The notes under the pieces are model-generated. The model was not told the DNA's origin. It did no database searches and worked only from the letters and a program-made list of their open reading frames with translations. Positions 50,061 to 60,423 of a stretch of DNA of 64,000 nt are shown here, in pieces. The DNA comes from Pannonibacter sp. XCT-53 (GTDB taxonomy: Bacteria > Pseudomonadota > Alphaproteobacteria > Rhizobiales > Stappiaceae). The DNA lies in assembly GCF_009915765.1 (NCBI RefSeq), contig NZ_JAABLQ010000001.1:1364001-1428000 (forward strand), in the 5' to 3' direction. Both the position numbers and the translations under genes were made by a program. How positions within the stretch are numbered: position 1 is the stretch's first letter; each line of letters opens with the position of its first letter.

Positions 50061-51533
50061 TCAGCCGACCGAGCCTTCCAGGCTGATGGAGATCAGCTTC
50101 TGGGCCTCGACGGCGAATTCCATCGGCAGCTGCTGGATCACGTCCTTGACGAAGCCGTTGACGATCAGGGCGACCGCCTCTTCCTCGGACAGGCCACGCT
50201 GCAGGCAGTAGAACATCTGGTCGTCGGAGATCTTCGAGGTGGTGGCCTCGTGCTCGAACTGGGCCGAGGCGTTCTTGCTCTCGATATAGGGCACCGTGTG
50301 CGCGCCGCAGTCCTGACCGATCAGCAGCGAGTCGCACTGGGTGAAGTTGCGCGCGTTGGTCGCCTTGCGATGGGCCGAGACGAGACCGCGATAGGTGTTC
50401 TGCGACTTGCCGGCGGAAATGCCCTTGGAGATGATGCGGCTCGACGTGTTCTTGCCGAGATGGATCATCTTGGTGCCGCTGTCGACCTGCTGGTGACCGT
50501 TGGAGACGGCGATCGAGTAGAACTCGCCGCGCGAGTTGTCGCCGCGCAGGATGCAGGACGGGTACTTCCAGGTGATGGCCGAGCCGGTTTCCACCTGGGT
50601 CCAGGAGATCTTGGAATTGCGGCCACGGCAGTCGCCGCGCTTGGTGACGAAGTTGTAGATGCCGCCCTTGCCGTCCTTGTCGCCGGGGAACCAGTTCTGG
50701 ACGGTGGAATACTTGATCTCGGCGTCATCCAGCGCGATCAGCTCGACCACGGCGGCATGCAGCTGGTTCTCGTCGCGCTGCGGCGCGGTGCAGCCTTCGA
50801 GATAGGACACGTAGGAGCCCTTCTCGGCGATGATCAGCGTGCGCTCGAACTGGCCGGTGTTCTTCTCGTTGATGCGGAAATAGGTCGACAGTTCCATCGG
50901 GCAGCGGACACCCTCCGGGATGTAGACGAAGGAGCCGTCCGAGAACACGGCCGAGTTCAGCGTGGCGTAGTAGTTGTCCGTGACCGGAACCACCGAGCCG
51001 AGATACTTGCGGACCAGGTCCGGGTACTCGCGGATGGCCTCGGAGATGGAACAGAAGATGACGCCAGCCTTCTTCAGCTCGTCCTTGAAGGTCGTGACGA
51101 CGGAGACGCTGTCGAACACCGCATCGACGGCGACGCGGTTCTTCGGCTCGACGCCGGCAAGGATCTCCTGCTCGCGCAGCGGGATGCCGAGCTTCTCGTA
51201 GGTCTTGAGCAGTTCCGGATCGACCTCGTCGAGGCTCTTCGGACCTTCGACGGACTTCGGCGCCGCCCAGTAATAGAGGTCCTGCAGGTCGACCGGCGGA
51301 TAGTCGACGCGGGCCCAGGTCGGCTCGGTCATGGTGTGGAAGCGGCGCAGCGCCTCGAGGCGCCACTCGGTCATCCACTCCGGCTCGTTCTTCTTGGCCG
51401 ACAGGAAGCGGACGGTCTCTTCCGACAGACCCTTGCCGCCCTTGTCGGACTCGATGTCGGTGACGAAGCCGTACTTATACTGGTCGACGTCGATCGCCTT
51501 CACCCGGTCGATCGTTTCCTGCACAGCGGGCAT
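50061..51533 (-). CDS. sufB: Fe-S cluster assembly protein SufB
   Basis: A 490-residue scaffold subunit on which new clusters form with SufC and SufD. Clear family segments include [37 protein letters not shown] and [20 protein letters not shown]; the last carries the cysteine used for cluster assembly. Normal length. It is second in the operon, 170 bases after the IscS-like gene. Confidence 0.97.
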   Translation of the reverse strand: MPAVQETIDRVKAIDVDQYKYGFVTDIESDKGGKGLSEETVRFLSAKKNEPEWMTEWRLEALRRFHTMTEPTWARVDYPPVDLQDLYYWAAPKSVEGPKSLDEVDPELLKTYEKLGIPLREQEILAGVEPKNRVAVDAVFDSVSVVTTFKDELKKAGVIFCSISEAIREYPDLVRKYLGSVVPVTDNYYATLNSAVFSDGSFVYIPEGVRCPMELSTYFRINEKNTGQFERTLIIAEKGSYVSYLEGCTAPQRDENQLHAAVVELIALDDAEIKYSTVQNWFPGDKDGKGGIYNFVTKRGDCRGRNSKISWTQVETGSAITWKYPSCILRGDNSRGEFYSIAVSNGHQQVDSGTKMIHLGKNTSSRIISKGISAGKSQNTYRGLVSAHRKATNARNFTQCDSLLIGQDCGAHTVPYIESKNASAQFEHEATTSKISDDQMFYCLQRGLSEEEAVALIVNGFVKDVIQQLPMEFAVEAQKLISISLEGSVG

Positions 51534-51703
51534 TGTCTTCTCTCCATGGCACCGGTTTCAAGGACCGGTTCGTCTGGTTTCGGCCGCGCCGGGCGGCCCT
51601 GCACTCATGCCGGTCCCGCAAGACCGGCGCTTCTTCCCGTCCGCCCCTGGCGGACCACAGTTCCAGCCGGCGACGGCTCCTCGGGCGCCGCCGCAGCTGC
51701 GGC

Positions 51704-52873
51704 CTAGGCCGCGCGATGCACCGAAGCCGGATTGAGCCGGCCGGCCACCTCTCTCCAGAGATCCAGAAACCGGGCCACATCGGCCTCGGTCGAGGTCCAG
51801 CCGAGACTGAGCCGGAGCGCGCAGCGCGCCAGATCCTCCTCGACGCCCATGGCCGACAGCACGTGCGACACGCCCACCTTGCCCGACGAGCAGGCCGAAC
51901 CGGAGGACAGGGACACGCCCTTGAGATCGCAGGCAATCAGCGCCAGCTCGGCCGGAACGCCCGGCACGGCGAAACAGACCGTGTTGGCGAGCCGCTCAAC
52001 GTCCGCGCCAAAGATGATGCTGTCGCTACATATATGACGCAGGCCGTGTTCGAGAAGCGCACGCAGGCCGGCGAGCCTTGAAATTTCCGCGGAGCTGTCG
52101 GCCAGCGCGCGCGCAGCTGCGCCAAATCCGGCAATCCCGGCCACGTTCTCGGTGCCCGCCCGGCGGTGATGTTCCTGGCCACCGCCGACGAGCAGCGCCG
52201 AAGGGGCCACGGCCGAGGAGGACAGAACCAGCGCGCCCACACCCTGCGGCCCGCCCATCTTGTGCGCCGAGAGGCTGATGGCGCTGGCGTGCCAGTCCTT
52301 CGGGGTCAGCGCCAGACGTCCGGCTGCCTGCACCGCGTCCACATGGAACAGCCCCCCGACGGCCGCCACCCGCGCACCGATCTCGGCCAGGGGCTGGATC
52401 ACCCCGGTCTCGTTGTTGGCCGCCATGACGCTGACCAGCGGCGTGCCGCCCTCGGCCAGCAGCCGGTCGAGATGGTCCAGGTCGACGCGCCCGTCCCGGT
52501 CGACCTCAAGGGTCCGGATCTGGCGCGGCGGGAATCGGCCGCCGGAGCGCACGCTCGGATGCTCGACGGCCGACATGATCAGGCGGTCGGGATAGACCGG
52601 ACCGCTGGCGTCGTGCCAGGCCGGCGACAATGCCAGCGCATTGGCCTCCGTCGCCCCGCCGGTGAAGATGACGGACCGGGCCTTGACGCCGCAGAGGGCC
52701 GCGAGCGCTTCGCGGGCGCCCTCGACGATGCCGCGGGCGCGGCGGCCGTCCCCATGCACCGACGACGGGTTGCCCGCCACGTCCAGCGCCTCGATCATGG
52801 CGGCGCGCGCCTGCGGCCGCAGCGGGGCGGTCGCATTGTGATCCAGGTAAAGGCGCTCAGCAGCGAGTGTCAT
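51704..52873 (-). CDS. cysteine desulfurase, NifS/IscS-like
   Basis: A 389-residue group I desulfurase. The N-terminus LYLDHNATAPLRP, the PLP lysine in SAHKMGGPQG and the catalytic loop SSGSACSSGKVGVSH define the class. It is the first gene of the suf operon. The operon therefore has two different desulfurases (this one and SufS), as in other Rhizobiales. An IscR/RirA-type regulator, often the first gene in such clusters, is missing here. Confidence 0.95.
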   Translation of the reverse strand: MTLAAERLYLDHNATAPLRPQARAAMIEALDVAGNPSSVHGDGRRARGIVEGAREALAALCGVKARSVIFTGGATEANALALSPAWHDASGPVYPDRLIMSAVEHPSVRSGGRFPPRQIRTLEVDRDGRVDLDHLDRLLAEGGTPLVSVMAANNETGVIQPLAEIGARVAAVGGLFHVDAVQAAGRLALTPKDWHASAISLSAHKMGGPQGVGALVLSSSAVAPSALLVGGGQEHHRRAGTENVAGIAGFGAAARALADSSAEISRLAGLRALLEHGLRHICSDSIIFGADVERLANTVCFAVPGVPAELALIACDLKGVSLSSGSACSSGKVGVSHVLSAMGVEEDLARCALRLSLGWTSTEADVARFLDLWREVAGRLNPASVHRAA

Positions 52874-53058
52874 GGCCGTCAGTCAGCGGTCCTGCGATGA
52901 AACGACGAGGCTCGGGCACCCGTTGCGCGATCAAATGACATCCGGACCAACGGAAAACTTGAAATTCGCCGTCGTGATGATGATAAGTGCGCCGAGCGCT
53001 CGAACACGACCCCTTGGGCGGCAGGCCCACGGTCCCGTGTTTGAACCATTCTAAAGAA

Positions 53059-53078
53059 GGTTCTAGAAACTCGGAACC
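53059..53078. promoter_or_regulatory. palindromic site upstream of the suf operon
   Basis: GGTTC TAGAAACTCG GAACC forms an interrupted inverted repeat, and the overlapping TTCTAGAA is a perfect palindrome, with a TTCTAAA half-site at 53049-53055. It lies between the divergent suf operon and the hydrolase gene at 53171. TTCTAAA/TTAGAA half-sites recall the Irr iron-control element, but the spacing does not match, so this is only a candidate operator. Confidence 0.35.
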
Positions 53079-53170
53079 CCAAAGTCAAGTTTTGACCTCA
53101 GGGATTTCACGTATCTTGACCGCCCTGTCCCGGGTCTGGCTCCGGGATGCAACAAAGGACATCGCGCTTC

Positions 53171-53857
53171 ATGCCCGAGGTGATCTTCAACGGCCCGGCC
53201 GGACGACTGGAAGGCCGTTTCCATCCCGCCAAGCGGCGGAATGCGCCGATCGCTCTGGTGCTGCACCTGCATCCGCAGTTCGGCGGCACCATGAACAACC
53301 AGATCGTCTACCAGCTCTATTACATGTTCGCGCAGCGCGGCTTTGCGGTCCTGCGCTTCAATTTCCGCGGCGTCGGCCGCTCGCAGGGATCCTTCGACCA
53401 CGGCCAGGGCGAGCTGTCGGACGCCGCTGCCGCGCTGGACTGGGTGCAGACGGTTCACCCCGATGCGCGCGCGTGCTGGATCGCCGGCTTCTCCTTCGGC
53501 GCCTGGATCGGCATGCAGCTGCTGATGCGCCGGCCGGAGGTGGAGGGCTTCATCTCGGTTGCTCCGCCGGCCAACCTGCATGACTTCTCGTTCCTCGCCC
53601 CCTGCCCGTCCTCGGGCCTGATCGTCCATGGCGACAACGACAAGGTCGTGCCGCAGAAGGACGTCCAGAACCTGGTCGACAAGCTGAAGACGCAGAAGGG
53701 CATCATCATCGATCACGAGACGATCCCCGGCGCGAACCACTTCTTCGAGAACAGCATCGACGACCTGATGCTGCGCTGCGGGTCCTATCTCGACAAGCGC
53801 CTCGGCCTCGACACGCCGCCGCCGCTGATCCCGGCCCTTCCGGCCAGCGAAGACTGA
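53171..53857 (+). CDS. alpha/beta hydrolase
   Basis: A 228-residue cytoplasmic hydrolase. It has the oxyanion-strand LHLHPQFGGTMNN, the FNFRGVGRSQG loop, the nucleophile elbow AGFSFGAW (GxSxG), HGDNDKVVPQ with the acid, and the catalytic His in PGANHFF. This short form is common in alphaproteobacteria next to Fe-S genes; its substrate is unknown. I chose ATG 53171; ATG 53147 is possible. A terminator follows at 53883. Confidence 0.9.
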   Translation: MPEVIFNGPAGRLEGRFHPAKRRNAPIALVLHLHPQFGGTMNNQIVYQLYYMFAQRGFAVLRFNFRGVGRSQGSFDHGQGELSDAAAALDWVQTVHPDARACWIAGFSFGAWIGMQLLMRRPEVEGFISVAPPANLHDFSFLAPCPSSGLIVHGDNDKVVPQKDVQNLVDKLKTQKGIIIDHETIPGANHFFENSIDDLMLRCGSYLDKRLGLDTPPPLIPALPASED

Positions 53858-53882
53858 TCGGTCCGTCGACCTGGAAACGCCA

Positions 53883-53913
53883 AAGGCCCGCTCACGCGGG
53901 CCTTCTGCTTTTT
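53883..53913 (+). terminator. rho-independent terminator after the hydrolase gene
   Basis: Perfect 9-bp stem AAGGCCCGC / GCGGGCCTT with loop TCAC, followed by CTGCTTTTT. Confidence 0.8.
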
Positions 53914-53964
53914 GATGGGTCAGACCTGTCCCCCGCATCGCTCGCAGCCGACGGTCCAACAAAA

Positions 53965-54258
53965 AACCCGCCTAATAGGCGGGTTCAGACTGCTGACAAA
54001 CTTCGGAGTTTCGTCAGTTTGCCGTCATTCCGGACAAGGTGAGCGTTCAGCGAACCGCAGATCCGGAATCCAGCATGTCTGTGCTAGCGCAAGCGAGCCC
54101 AAAACCAAGTCAACTCGATACGACTTGCGACCGACAGGTGTGTCGCGCTTCGCGCGGCTGATATCTGGATCCCGGCTCGGCGCTTCGCTGACGCTCAGCT
54201 GGGCCGGGATGACTGTGAGCAGGTTTGTCAGCAGTCTGAACCCGCCATGCCGGCGGGT
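53965..54258 (-). repeat. dispersed intergenic element, copy B, with terminal inverted repeats and terminators
   Basis: The core 54022-54231 is the reverse complement of 17103-17335. It is enclosed by a perfect 24-bp inverted repeat (53978-54001 and 54223-54246; inner part GACTGCTGACAAAC). Each end also folds into a terminator hairpin: AACCCGCC TAATA GGCGGGTT at 53965-53985 with an A-run to its left, and AACCCGCC ATGCC GGCGGGTT at 54239-54258 with a T-run to its right. The two outward terminators look like one bidirectional terminator split by the element. The hydrolase gene and the NDUFA12 gene converge on it. Confidence 0.85.
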
Positions 54259-54309
54259 TTTTTTTCATCCAGCGTCTGATCCTGAATGCTGCCGACCGGC
54301 GTCGACCGC

Positions 54310-54696
54310 TTACTGGCCCGGGGTCCAGGGCTGGTAGTCGCCGGTGACTTCCGGACGCTGGTTGTCGGCCAGGATCGAGCCCTTGGGGCGATAGGCCGCC
54401 GGCGTTCCGGTCAGATTGGCGTGATGCGGCTTCTGCCAGGACTTGGCGTGATAGTTCTCCTCGGTCGGAGCCACATCGACGCGGTGGTGCATCCAGCCGT
54501 GCCAGCCCGGAGGAATGGTCGAGGCCTCGGCGAGACCGTTGTAGATGACCCAGCGCTTCTTGCCACCGCGCTCGCGGTAGTACTTGTTGCCGAACTCGTC
54601 CTCGCCGACGAACTCACCCTTGCGCCAGGTGAAGAAGCGGGTGCCCATGGTCTGGCCGTTCCACCAGGTGAAAAGCTCGAGCAGAAGCTGCTTCAT
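54310..54696 (-). CDS. NADH:ubiquinone oxidoreductase NDUFA12-type subunit
   Basis: A 128-residue homologue of the mitochondrial complex I supernumerary subunit B17.2/NDUFA12. Family signatures are TWWNGQTMGTRFFTWRKGEF, GEDEFGNKYYRER, KRWVIYNGLAEASTIPPGWH and WMHHRVDVAP. In alphaproteobacteria this subunit is part of respiratory complex I, usually encoded away from the nuo operon as here. I chose ATG 54696, with AGGAACG upstream, over a longer frame. Confidence 0.95.
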   Translation of the reverse strand: MKQLLLELFTWWNGQTMGTRFFTWRKGEFVGEDEFGNKYYRERGGKKRWVIYNGLAEASTIPPGWHGWMHHRVDVAPTEENYHAKSWQKPHHANLTGTPAAYRPKGSILADNQRPEVTGDYQPWTPGQ

Positions 54697-54951
54697 CGTT
54701 CCTGCGCTCCTTGGGCCGCACAGCCGTGCGGCGCTGTCTTGCGGCCTGGCCTGGCCGGGGTCATCTGCCGGATGCCGGCCCCGGCCCGTCGCCGCCAGGC
54801 AATCGGGAGGGCCGGCGGCGCCGGCCCGATTTGCGCGGAATATGACGGGTGTTTCTGTCCCTGTCCAGACGCATGGCGCGGTTCTGCAAGGATGCCGCAT
54901 CGCGCGGCGCTGGACGGATGGAGGGTCCGGATCCGTATCCGGGGGCTGCTC

Positions 54952-55836
54952 CTATCCCTTGGCCTGCCGCAGGGCCGCATAGGCTTGCGCCTTGGCCGCC
55001 TTGAGCCGCCGGGTCGCGGGCGCCTCCGGCGACGCGGAGCCCCGGTGGGCCGGCTCGAGGGTCGCAGGATCGGCGGCCGGAAGGGCAGCCGGCAGCGGGG
55101 GCGCACCTGTTGTCTTGCCCGGGACCGCACCGGCTGCCGGGCCTGGCGCGGGCGCCTGGGACGGCAGCGCAGCCGCAGCTGCGGCCTTGCGCGACGCCCC
55201 TGGCCGCGTGGCCGCCCGCACCGGCGCCGAATCAGGCGCGGCGCCCGGCTCGGTGCTGAACACCTGCTCGACCGTTTCCAGCGCCTCCTGATAGCGGCGG
55301 GTCGCCCGCTCGTGATAGGCGCGGGCGTTGTCGAGCGTCTGCATCTTGCCAGCCTGGGCGTCGAGCAGCCCGGCAACACCGTCGATGGTGTAGAAGCCGT
55401 TCTTGTCGGGTGCGAACTGGCGGTCATCGCTCAGGAGCCAGCGGACACGGGCATAGAGCATCGACGGCGACACCGGCTTGACCAGCAGATGATGCGCCCC
55501 CGCCCGCAGCGCCTTGTCGACCAGCGCGCGGGTGCCATGGGCGGTGATGAAGAGAAGCGGCACGAAGCAGAGCGGGGCCATGTTCCGGTGCCGGATGAGG
55601 CGCAGGAGCTGGTAACCGCTGGTGGGTTCCATCTTCCAGTCGGCGAGGATGAGATTGGGCGGCTCGGTGAGCATGGCCTCCAGCGAGGCGTCGACGGTGT
55701 CGAAGACGCGCACACGCTCCACCTTGAAGCTGAGCAGGATCGACCGGAGGATGGTCTGCATCTGCCGCGAATCCTCGACGATGACGACGTCGAGCGCTTC
55801 CAGCGGCAGGCCATAGGCTGCGTGGTGATGTTTCAT
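54952..55836 (-). CDS. CheY-like response regulator with Ala/Pro-rich C-terminus
   Basis: A 294-residue protein. The receiver domain (about residues 15-135) has the acidic pair E21-D22, phospho-acceptor D66 (LADWKM), T98 (FITAH) and K120 (LLVKPVSP). A helical segment follows (AYHERATRRYQEALETVEQVF), then about 100 low-complexity Ala/Pro residues and a basic end. There is no DNA-binding or enzyme output domain, so it probably acts by protein contact. No cognate kinase gene is adjacent. Confidence 0.88.
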   Translation of the reverse strand: MKHHHAAYGLPLEALDVVIVEDSRQMQTILRSILLSFKVERVRVFDTVDASLEAMLTEPPNLILADWKMEPTSGYQLLRLIRHRNMAPLCFVPLLFITAHGTRALVDKALRAGAHHLLVKPVSPSMLYARVRWLLSDDRQFAPDKNGFYTIDGVAGLLDAQAGKMQTLDNARAYHERATRRYQEALETVEQVFSTEPGAAPDSAPVRAATRPGASRKAAAAAALPSQAPAPGPAAGAVPGKTTGAPPLPAALPAADPATLEPAHRGSASPEAPATRRLKAAKAQAYAALRQAKG

Positions 55837-56494
55837 GACTGGTCCCGGGCCCCCAACATGGTCCGACAGGATCTGTGTCGCACGGGCCGGCTTAAACCCG
55901 GTTCAATGGCCGGGCCGGTGTTTTCGTCAAATTGTCTGCAAAGGCCCTCAAGCTCAGGACGAGCGGCAAAAGCGGCGCAAAAGCCCCTGATCCGGCTGAA
56001 AAACCGCCGCCGGTTTCCGCCTTTCCCGGCTTGTCCACCACACTCCCCGATTTCCACAGCCACCACAATATTTAGATCACCACCCACAAGGCAGACACAA
56101 CGGATAGCTGCCCGCCGCTTGACGCTAACAAACGATTCACACTAATGTCGCAAACATAGCGGTATGCGTAACCGGGGCCGGATTTCCTTCCAGGCTTCCT
56201 CCAGTGACACCGATCCCCTGCGTTGACGGCCGATCGCCCAAGGATCGGCCGCGCCGGCTTGTGCCGGCCCCGTCATTGCCTCGGATTGGCTGGACACACA
56301 CCGCCTGCGCACCATATCTGGTCGCAAAGATCTGGAATTCTACAACATGATGGGTTCCGCGCCTGGCGACGGAACCTCGTGAACAGGGCGGCGGCAGTTC
56401 ACCGTCCGACGGCATGTGTCGTCGGGCACGGATCCTGTCTGCCTGAACGGACGCCTGCGGGCGTCGCGATTGGCGTGGCGAAGGGGGCATGGGA
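55837..56494. other. long leader region before nrdJ
   Basis: About 660 bases between divergent genes, with no supportable gene. The middle (56030-56160) is less GC-rich and holds a likely promoter. Between it and nrdJ two stem-loops are visible: GGCCGATC GCCCAAG GATCGGCC (56228-56250) and GCCGGC TTGT GCCGGC (56253-56268). I found no B12-box, so a cobalamin riboswitch is not supported. Confidence 0.5.
56119..56148 (+). promoter_or_regulatory. candidate nrdJ promoter
   Basis: TTGACG (56119-56124), an 18-base spacer and TAATGT (56143-56148) in an AT-richer patch. It would produce a leader of about 340 bases. Confidence 0.4.
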
Positions 56495-59400
56495 ATGCGG
56501 ATTGAGCGGCGTTACACCAGGGACGGACAGTCGCCCTACGCTGACATCGAGTTCACGACGACCACGAGCGAGATCCGCAATCCGGATGGCTCGGTCGTCT
56601 TCCGCCTCGAGAACATCCAGGTGCCGGCCCAGTTTTCCCAGGTGGCGGCCGACATCCTTGCTCAGAAGTACTTCCGCAAGGCCGGCGTGCCCGCCCGCCT
56701 GAAGGCGGTCGAGGAAAACACCGTTCCCTCCTGGCTCTGGCGCCAGGAAGCCGACGTGGCCGCGCTCGACGCGCTGCCGGACGGCGAGCGCTATGGCTCG
56801 GAAACCGACGCGCGCCAGGTCTTTGACCGGCTTGCCGGCACCTGGACCTACTGGGGCTGGAAGGGCGGCTATTTCGACAGCGAAGCCGATGCCCGCGCCT
56901 TCTACGACGAACTGCGCTTCATGCTGGCGACCCAGAAGGTGGCGCCGAACAGCCCGCAGTGGTTCAACACCGGCCTGCACTGGGCCTATGGCATCGACGG
57001 CCCCGGCCAGGGCCACTATTACGTCGACTTCCAGACCGGCGAGCTGACCCGCTCGACCTCGGCCTATGAACACCCGCAGCCGCATGCCTGCTTCATCCAG
57101 TCGGTCGAGGACGATCTCGTCAACGAGAACGGCATCATGGACCTGTGGGTGCGCGAGGCGCGCCTGTTCAAGTATGGCTCCGGCACCGGCTCCAACTTCT
57201 CGCGCCTGCGCGGCGAAGGCGAGAAGCTGTCCGGCGGCGGCCGCTCCTCCGGCCTGATGAGCTTCCTCAAGATTGGTGACCGGGCGGCCGGCGCCATCAA
57301 GTCCGGCGGCACCACCCGCCGCGCGGCCAAGATGGTCGTGGTCGATGTCGACCACCCGGACATCGAGGACTACATCTCCTGGAAGGTGAAGGAAGAGCAG
57401 AAGGTGGCCGCGCTCGTCACCGGCTCCAAGATCTGCCAGAAGCACCTGACCGCGATCATGAAGGCCTGCGTCAACTGCGAGGCCGACAATGGCGACTGCT
57501 TCGACCCGGCCAAGAACCCGGCGCTGAAGCGCGAGATCCGCGCCGCCAAGAAGATGATGGTGCCGGAAAACTACATCCGCCGCGTCATCCAGTTCGCCCG
57601 TCAGGGCTACACCTCCATCGAGTTCCCGGTCTACAACACCGACTGGGACTCGGAGGCCTACCTGACCGTGGCCGGCCAGAACTCCAACAACTCCGTGCGC
57701 GTCACCGACGGCTTCCTGAAGGCCGTGGTCGAGGACGGCACCTGGGACCTGACCGCCCGCAAGGACGGCAAGGTGCTGAAGACCCTGTCGGCGCGCGAGC
57801 TGTGGGAGCAGATCGGCTATGCCGCCTGGGCCTCGGCCGATCCCGGCATCCAGTACCACACCACCATCAACGACTGGCACACCTGCCCGGCCTCGGGCGA
57901 GATCCGCGCGTCCAACCCCTGCTCGGAATACATGTTCCTCGACGACACGGCCTGCAACCTGGCGTCGCTGAACCTGCTGCAGTTCCGCCGGCCGGACCGC
58001 TCCTTCGACGTCGCCAACTACGAGCATGCCGTCCGCCTGTGGACCATCGTGCTGGAAGTCTCGGTGCTGATGGCGCAGTTCCCGTCCAAGGAAATTGCCG
58101 AACTCTCCTACCGCTACCGCACGCTCGGCCTTGGCTATGCCAACATCGGCGGCCTCCTGATGACCGCCGGCATTCCCTATGACAGCGCCGAAGGCCGTGC
58201 GCTTTGCGGCGCGCTGACCGCGATCATGACCGGCGTGTGCTATGCCACCTCGGCCGAGATGGCGGGCGAGCTGGGCGCCTTCCCGGGCTATGCCGACAAC
58301 GCCGCCCACATGCTGCGCGTCATGCGCAACCACCGCCGCGCCGCCTATGGCGAGGCGACCGGCTACGAGCTTCTCTCCACCAACCCGGTGCCGCTCGACC
58401 ATGCCTCCTGCCCCGACCAGACCCTGATCGAGCGCGCCAAGCTCGCCTGGGACCGGGCGCTGGAGCTCGGCGAGAAGCACGGCTACCGCAACGCCCAGAC
58501 GACCGTGATTGCCCCCACCGGCACCATCGGCCTCGTCATGGACTGCGACACCACCGGCATCGAACCGGACTTCGCCCTGGTGAAGTTCAAGAAGCTGGCC
58601 GGCGGCGGCTACTTCAAGATCATCAACCGCGCCGTGCCGGAAGCGCTCGAGGTGCTGGGCTACCGCGCCAGCGAGATCGCCGAGATCGAGGCCTATGCGG
58701 TCGGTCACGGCTCGCTCGACCAGGCACCCGGCCTCCACCCGGCCGCGCTGAAGGCCAAGGGCTTCACCGACGAGAGCCTTGCCAAGCTCAAGGGCGCGCT
58801 GAAGTCGGCCTTCGACATCAAGTTCGTCTTCAACCGCTGGACGCTCGGCGATGCGCAGCTGGCCGCGCTCGGCGTCACGGCCGAGCAGATGAATGACCCC
58901 GCCTTCGAGCTGCTGCCCTTCCTGGGCTTCAGCAAGGCGGAGATCGAGGCGGCCAACACCCATGTCTGCGGTGCCATGACGCTGGAAGGCGCGCCCTACC
59001 TGAAGAAGGAGCACTATCCGGTCTTCGACTGCGCCAACCCCTGCGGCAAGATCGGCAAGCGCTACCTATCGGTGGAAAGCCACATCCGCATGATGGCGGC
59101 GGCCCAGCCCTTCATCTCGGGGGCGATCTCCAAGACCATCAACATGCCGAACGACGCCAGCGTCGAGGACTGCAAGGAAGCCTACATGCTGTCCTGGCGC
59201 CTGGCGCTGAAGGCCAACGCGCTTTACCGCGACGGCTCCAAGCTGAGCCAGCCGCTGAACGCGCAGCTGATTGCCGACGAGGACGAGGACGCGGACGAGG
59301 CCGCCGAGGCCATCGCCGCCAAGCCTGCGGCCGCCAAGGCCGAGGTCATCGCCGAGCGCATCGTCGAGCGGATCATCGAGCGCACCATCCGCTCGCGCGA

Positions 59401-60199
59401 GAAGATGCCGGACCGCCGCAAGGGCTACACCCAGAAGGCGCGCGTCGGCGGGCACAAGGTCTATCTCACCACCGGCGAATATGCCGACGGGCGGCTTGGC
59501 GAGATCTTCATCGACATGCACAAGGAAGGCGCCGCCTTCCGCTCGCTGATGAACAACTTCGCCATCGCCATCTCGCTCGGCCTGCAGTACGGCGTGCCGC
59601 TGGAGGAATATGTCGACGCCTTCACCTTCACCCGCTTCGAGCCGGCGGGCATGGTGCAGGGCAACGAGGCGATCAAGAACGCGACCTCGATCCTCGACTA
59701 CATCTTCCGCGAGCTGGCCGTGTCCTACCTCGGCCGTCATGACCTCGCCCATGTGCCGCCGGAGGCCTTCGGCAACACCGGCATCAGCAACGCCGGCCTC
59801 AGCGACGACCGCCCGCACGAGCCCGCCGTGGTCTCCCACGGCCTGGTGCGCGGCCAGACCGAACGCTTCCGCCTGGTCCAGGCCGGCGGCGAGCCGGCCG
59901 GGTCCCTCGCAGGATCGCTGTCGGTCGCCCCGGCGAAGGCAGCCACCCAGCCGGTGGCCCAGACCTCGGCGGTTGCCACCGCCTTTGCCCGCTCGGGCAA
60001 CACGGAAGTGGCGCTGAAGCTGGAAACCGCCGCAGCGGCCGCGGCCCCTGCCCTGTCGTCGGCCGCCGAGCGCATCGCCCAGGCCCGGATGAAGGGCTAT
60101 GAAGGCGAAAGCTGCTCGGAATGCGGCAACTTCACCATGGTCCGCAACGGCACCTGCCTGAAGTGCGACACCTGCGGCTCGACGAGCGGGTGCAGCTGA
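56495..60199 (+). CDS. nrdJ: vitamin B12-dependent ribonucleoside-diphosphate reductase
   Basis: A 1234-residue class II ribonucleotide reductase that makes deoxynucleotides using adenosylcobalamin, with or without oxygen. Visible are the start [19 protein letters not shown], substrate-site [20 protein letters not shown], the thiyl-radical region with [20 protein letters not shown], a linker with an acidic Asp/Glu run ([12 protein letters not shown]), and a C-terminal Cys cluster ([26 protein letters not shown]) for electron delivery. I chose ATG 56495, 7 bases after AAGGGGG; ATG 56489 is possible. A terminator follows at 60271. Confidence 0.97.
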   Translation: MRIERRYTRDGQSPYADIEFTTTTSEIRNPDGSVVFRLENIQVPAQFSQVAADILAQKYFRKAGVPARLKAVEENTVPSWLWRQEADVAALDALPDGERYGSETDARQVFDRLAGTWTYWGWKGGYFDSEADARAFYDELRFMLATQKVAPNSPQWFNTGLHWAYGIDGPGQGHYYVDFQTGELTRSTSAYEHPQPHACFIQSVEDDLVNENGIMDLWVREARLFKYGSGTGSNFSRLRGEGEKLSGGGRSSGLMSFLKIGDRAAGAIKSGGTTRRAAKMVVVDVDHPDIEDYISWKVKEEQKVAALVTGSKICQKHLTAIMKACVNCEADNGDCFDPAKNPALKREIRAAKKMMVPENYIRRVIQFARQGYTSIEFPVYNTDWDSEAYLTVAGQNSNNSVRVTDGFLKAVVEDGTWDLTARKDGKVLKTLSARELWEQIGYAAWASADPGIQYHTTINDWHTCPASGEIRASNPCSEYMFLDDTACNLASLNLLQFRRPDRSFDVANYEHAVRLWTIVLEVSVLMAQFPSKEIAELSYRYRTLGLGYANIGGLLMTAGIPYDSAEGRALCGALTAIMTGVCYATSAEMAGELGAFPGYADNAAHMLRVMRNHRRAAYGEATGYELLSTNPVPLDHASCPDQTLIERAKLAWDRALELGEKHGYRNAQTTVIAPTGTIGLVMDCDTTGIEPDFALVKFKKLAGGGYFKIINRAVPEALEVLGYRASEIAEIEAYAVGHGSLDQAPGLHPAALKAKGFTDESLAKLKGALKSAFDIKFVFNRWTLGDAQLAALGVTAEQMNDPAFELLPFLGFSKAEIEAANTHVCGAMTLEGAPYLKKEHYPVFDCANPCGKIGKRYLSVESHIRMMAAAQPFISGAISKTINMPNDASVEDCKEAYMLSWRLALKANALYRDGSKLSQPLNAQLIADEDEDADEAAEAIAAKPAAAKAEVIAERIVERIIERTIRSREKMPDRRKGYTQKARVGGHKVYLTTGEYADGRLGEIFIDMHKEGAAFRSLMNNFAIAISLGLQYGVPLEEYVDAFTFTRFEPAGMVQGNEAIKNATSILDYIFRELAVSYLGRHDLAHVPPEAFGNTGISNAGLSDDRPHEPAVVSHGLVRGQTERFRLVQAGGEPAGSLAGSLSVAPAKAATQPVAQTSAVATAFARSGNTEVALKLETAAAAAAPALSSAAERIAQARMKGYEGESCSECGNFTMVRNGTCLKCDTCGSTSGCS

Positions 60200-60270
60200 G
60201 GGATTGAGGTGATCCTGAGCCGCCCCGGCTGAAACGGTCAGCGGGCGGCTTTGGGGAGATCTGAAAACGA

Positions 60271-60308
60271 AAAAATCCGCCTGTCAGGGATGATGGGCGG
60301 GTTTTTTT
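60271..60308 (+). terminator. rho-independent terminator after nrdJ
   Basis: AATCCGCC pairs with GGCGGGTT (one G-U pair) around a 14-base loop and is followed by a run of T; the A-run on the left could let it act in both directions. It marks the left border of the lower-GC islet. Confidence 0.7.
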
Positions 60309-60344
60309 GTTTGGGAATAGGCTTATGTCCGCTCGGTGCGTTTC

Positions 60345-60370
60345 GGACACAAAAACGATGTTTTGTGTCC
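60345..60370. promoter_or_regulatory. perfect 26-bp palindromic operator candidate
   Basis: GGACACAAAA, spacer ACGATG, TTTTGTGTCC: a perfect 10-bp inverted repeat, 54 bases upstream of the ImmA-like gene. A further TGTCC half-site lies at 60326. This is the form of a repressor operator; ImmA/IrrE peptidases typically cut such repressors. Confidence 0.6.
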
Positions 60371-60423
60371 CACACATATCGCCTTCACAAGCGTCGGCAC
60401 TACCTGTAACGATAGAGCCGTTG

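Noticed and set aside
56150..56490. Cobalamin riboswitch upstream of nrdJ
   Set aside because: No B12-box or matching core could be found by eye; only simple GC hairpins are present.
56399..59014. 871-codon open frame antisense to nrdJ
   Set aside because: Shadow frame of a highly conserved gene, no recognisable motif or ribosome-binding site.
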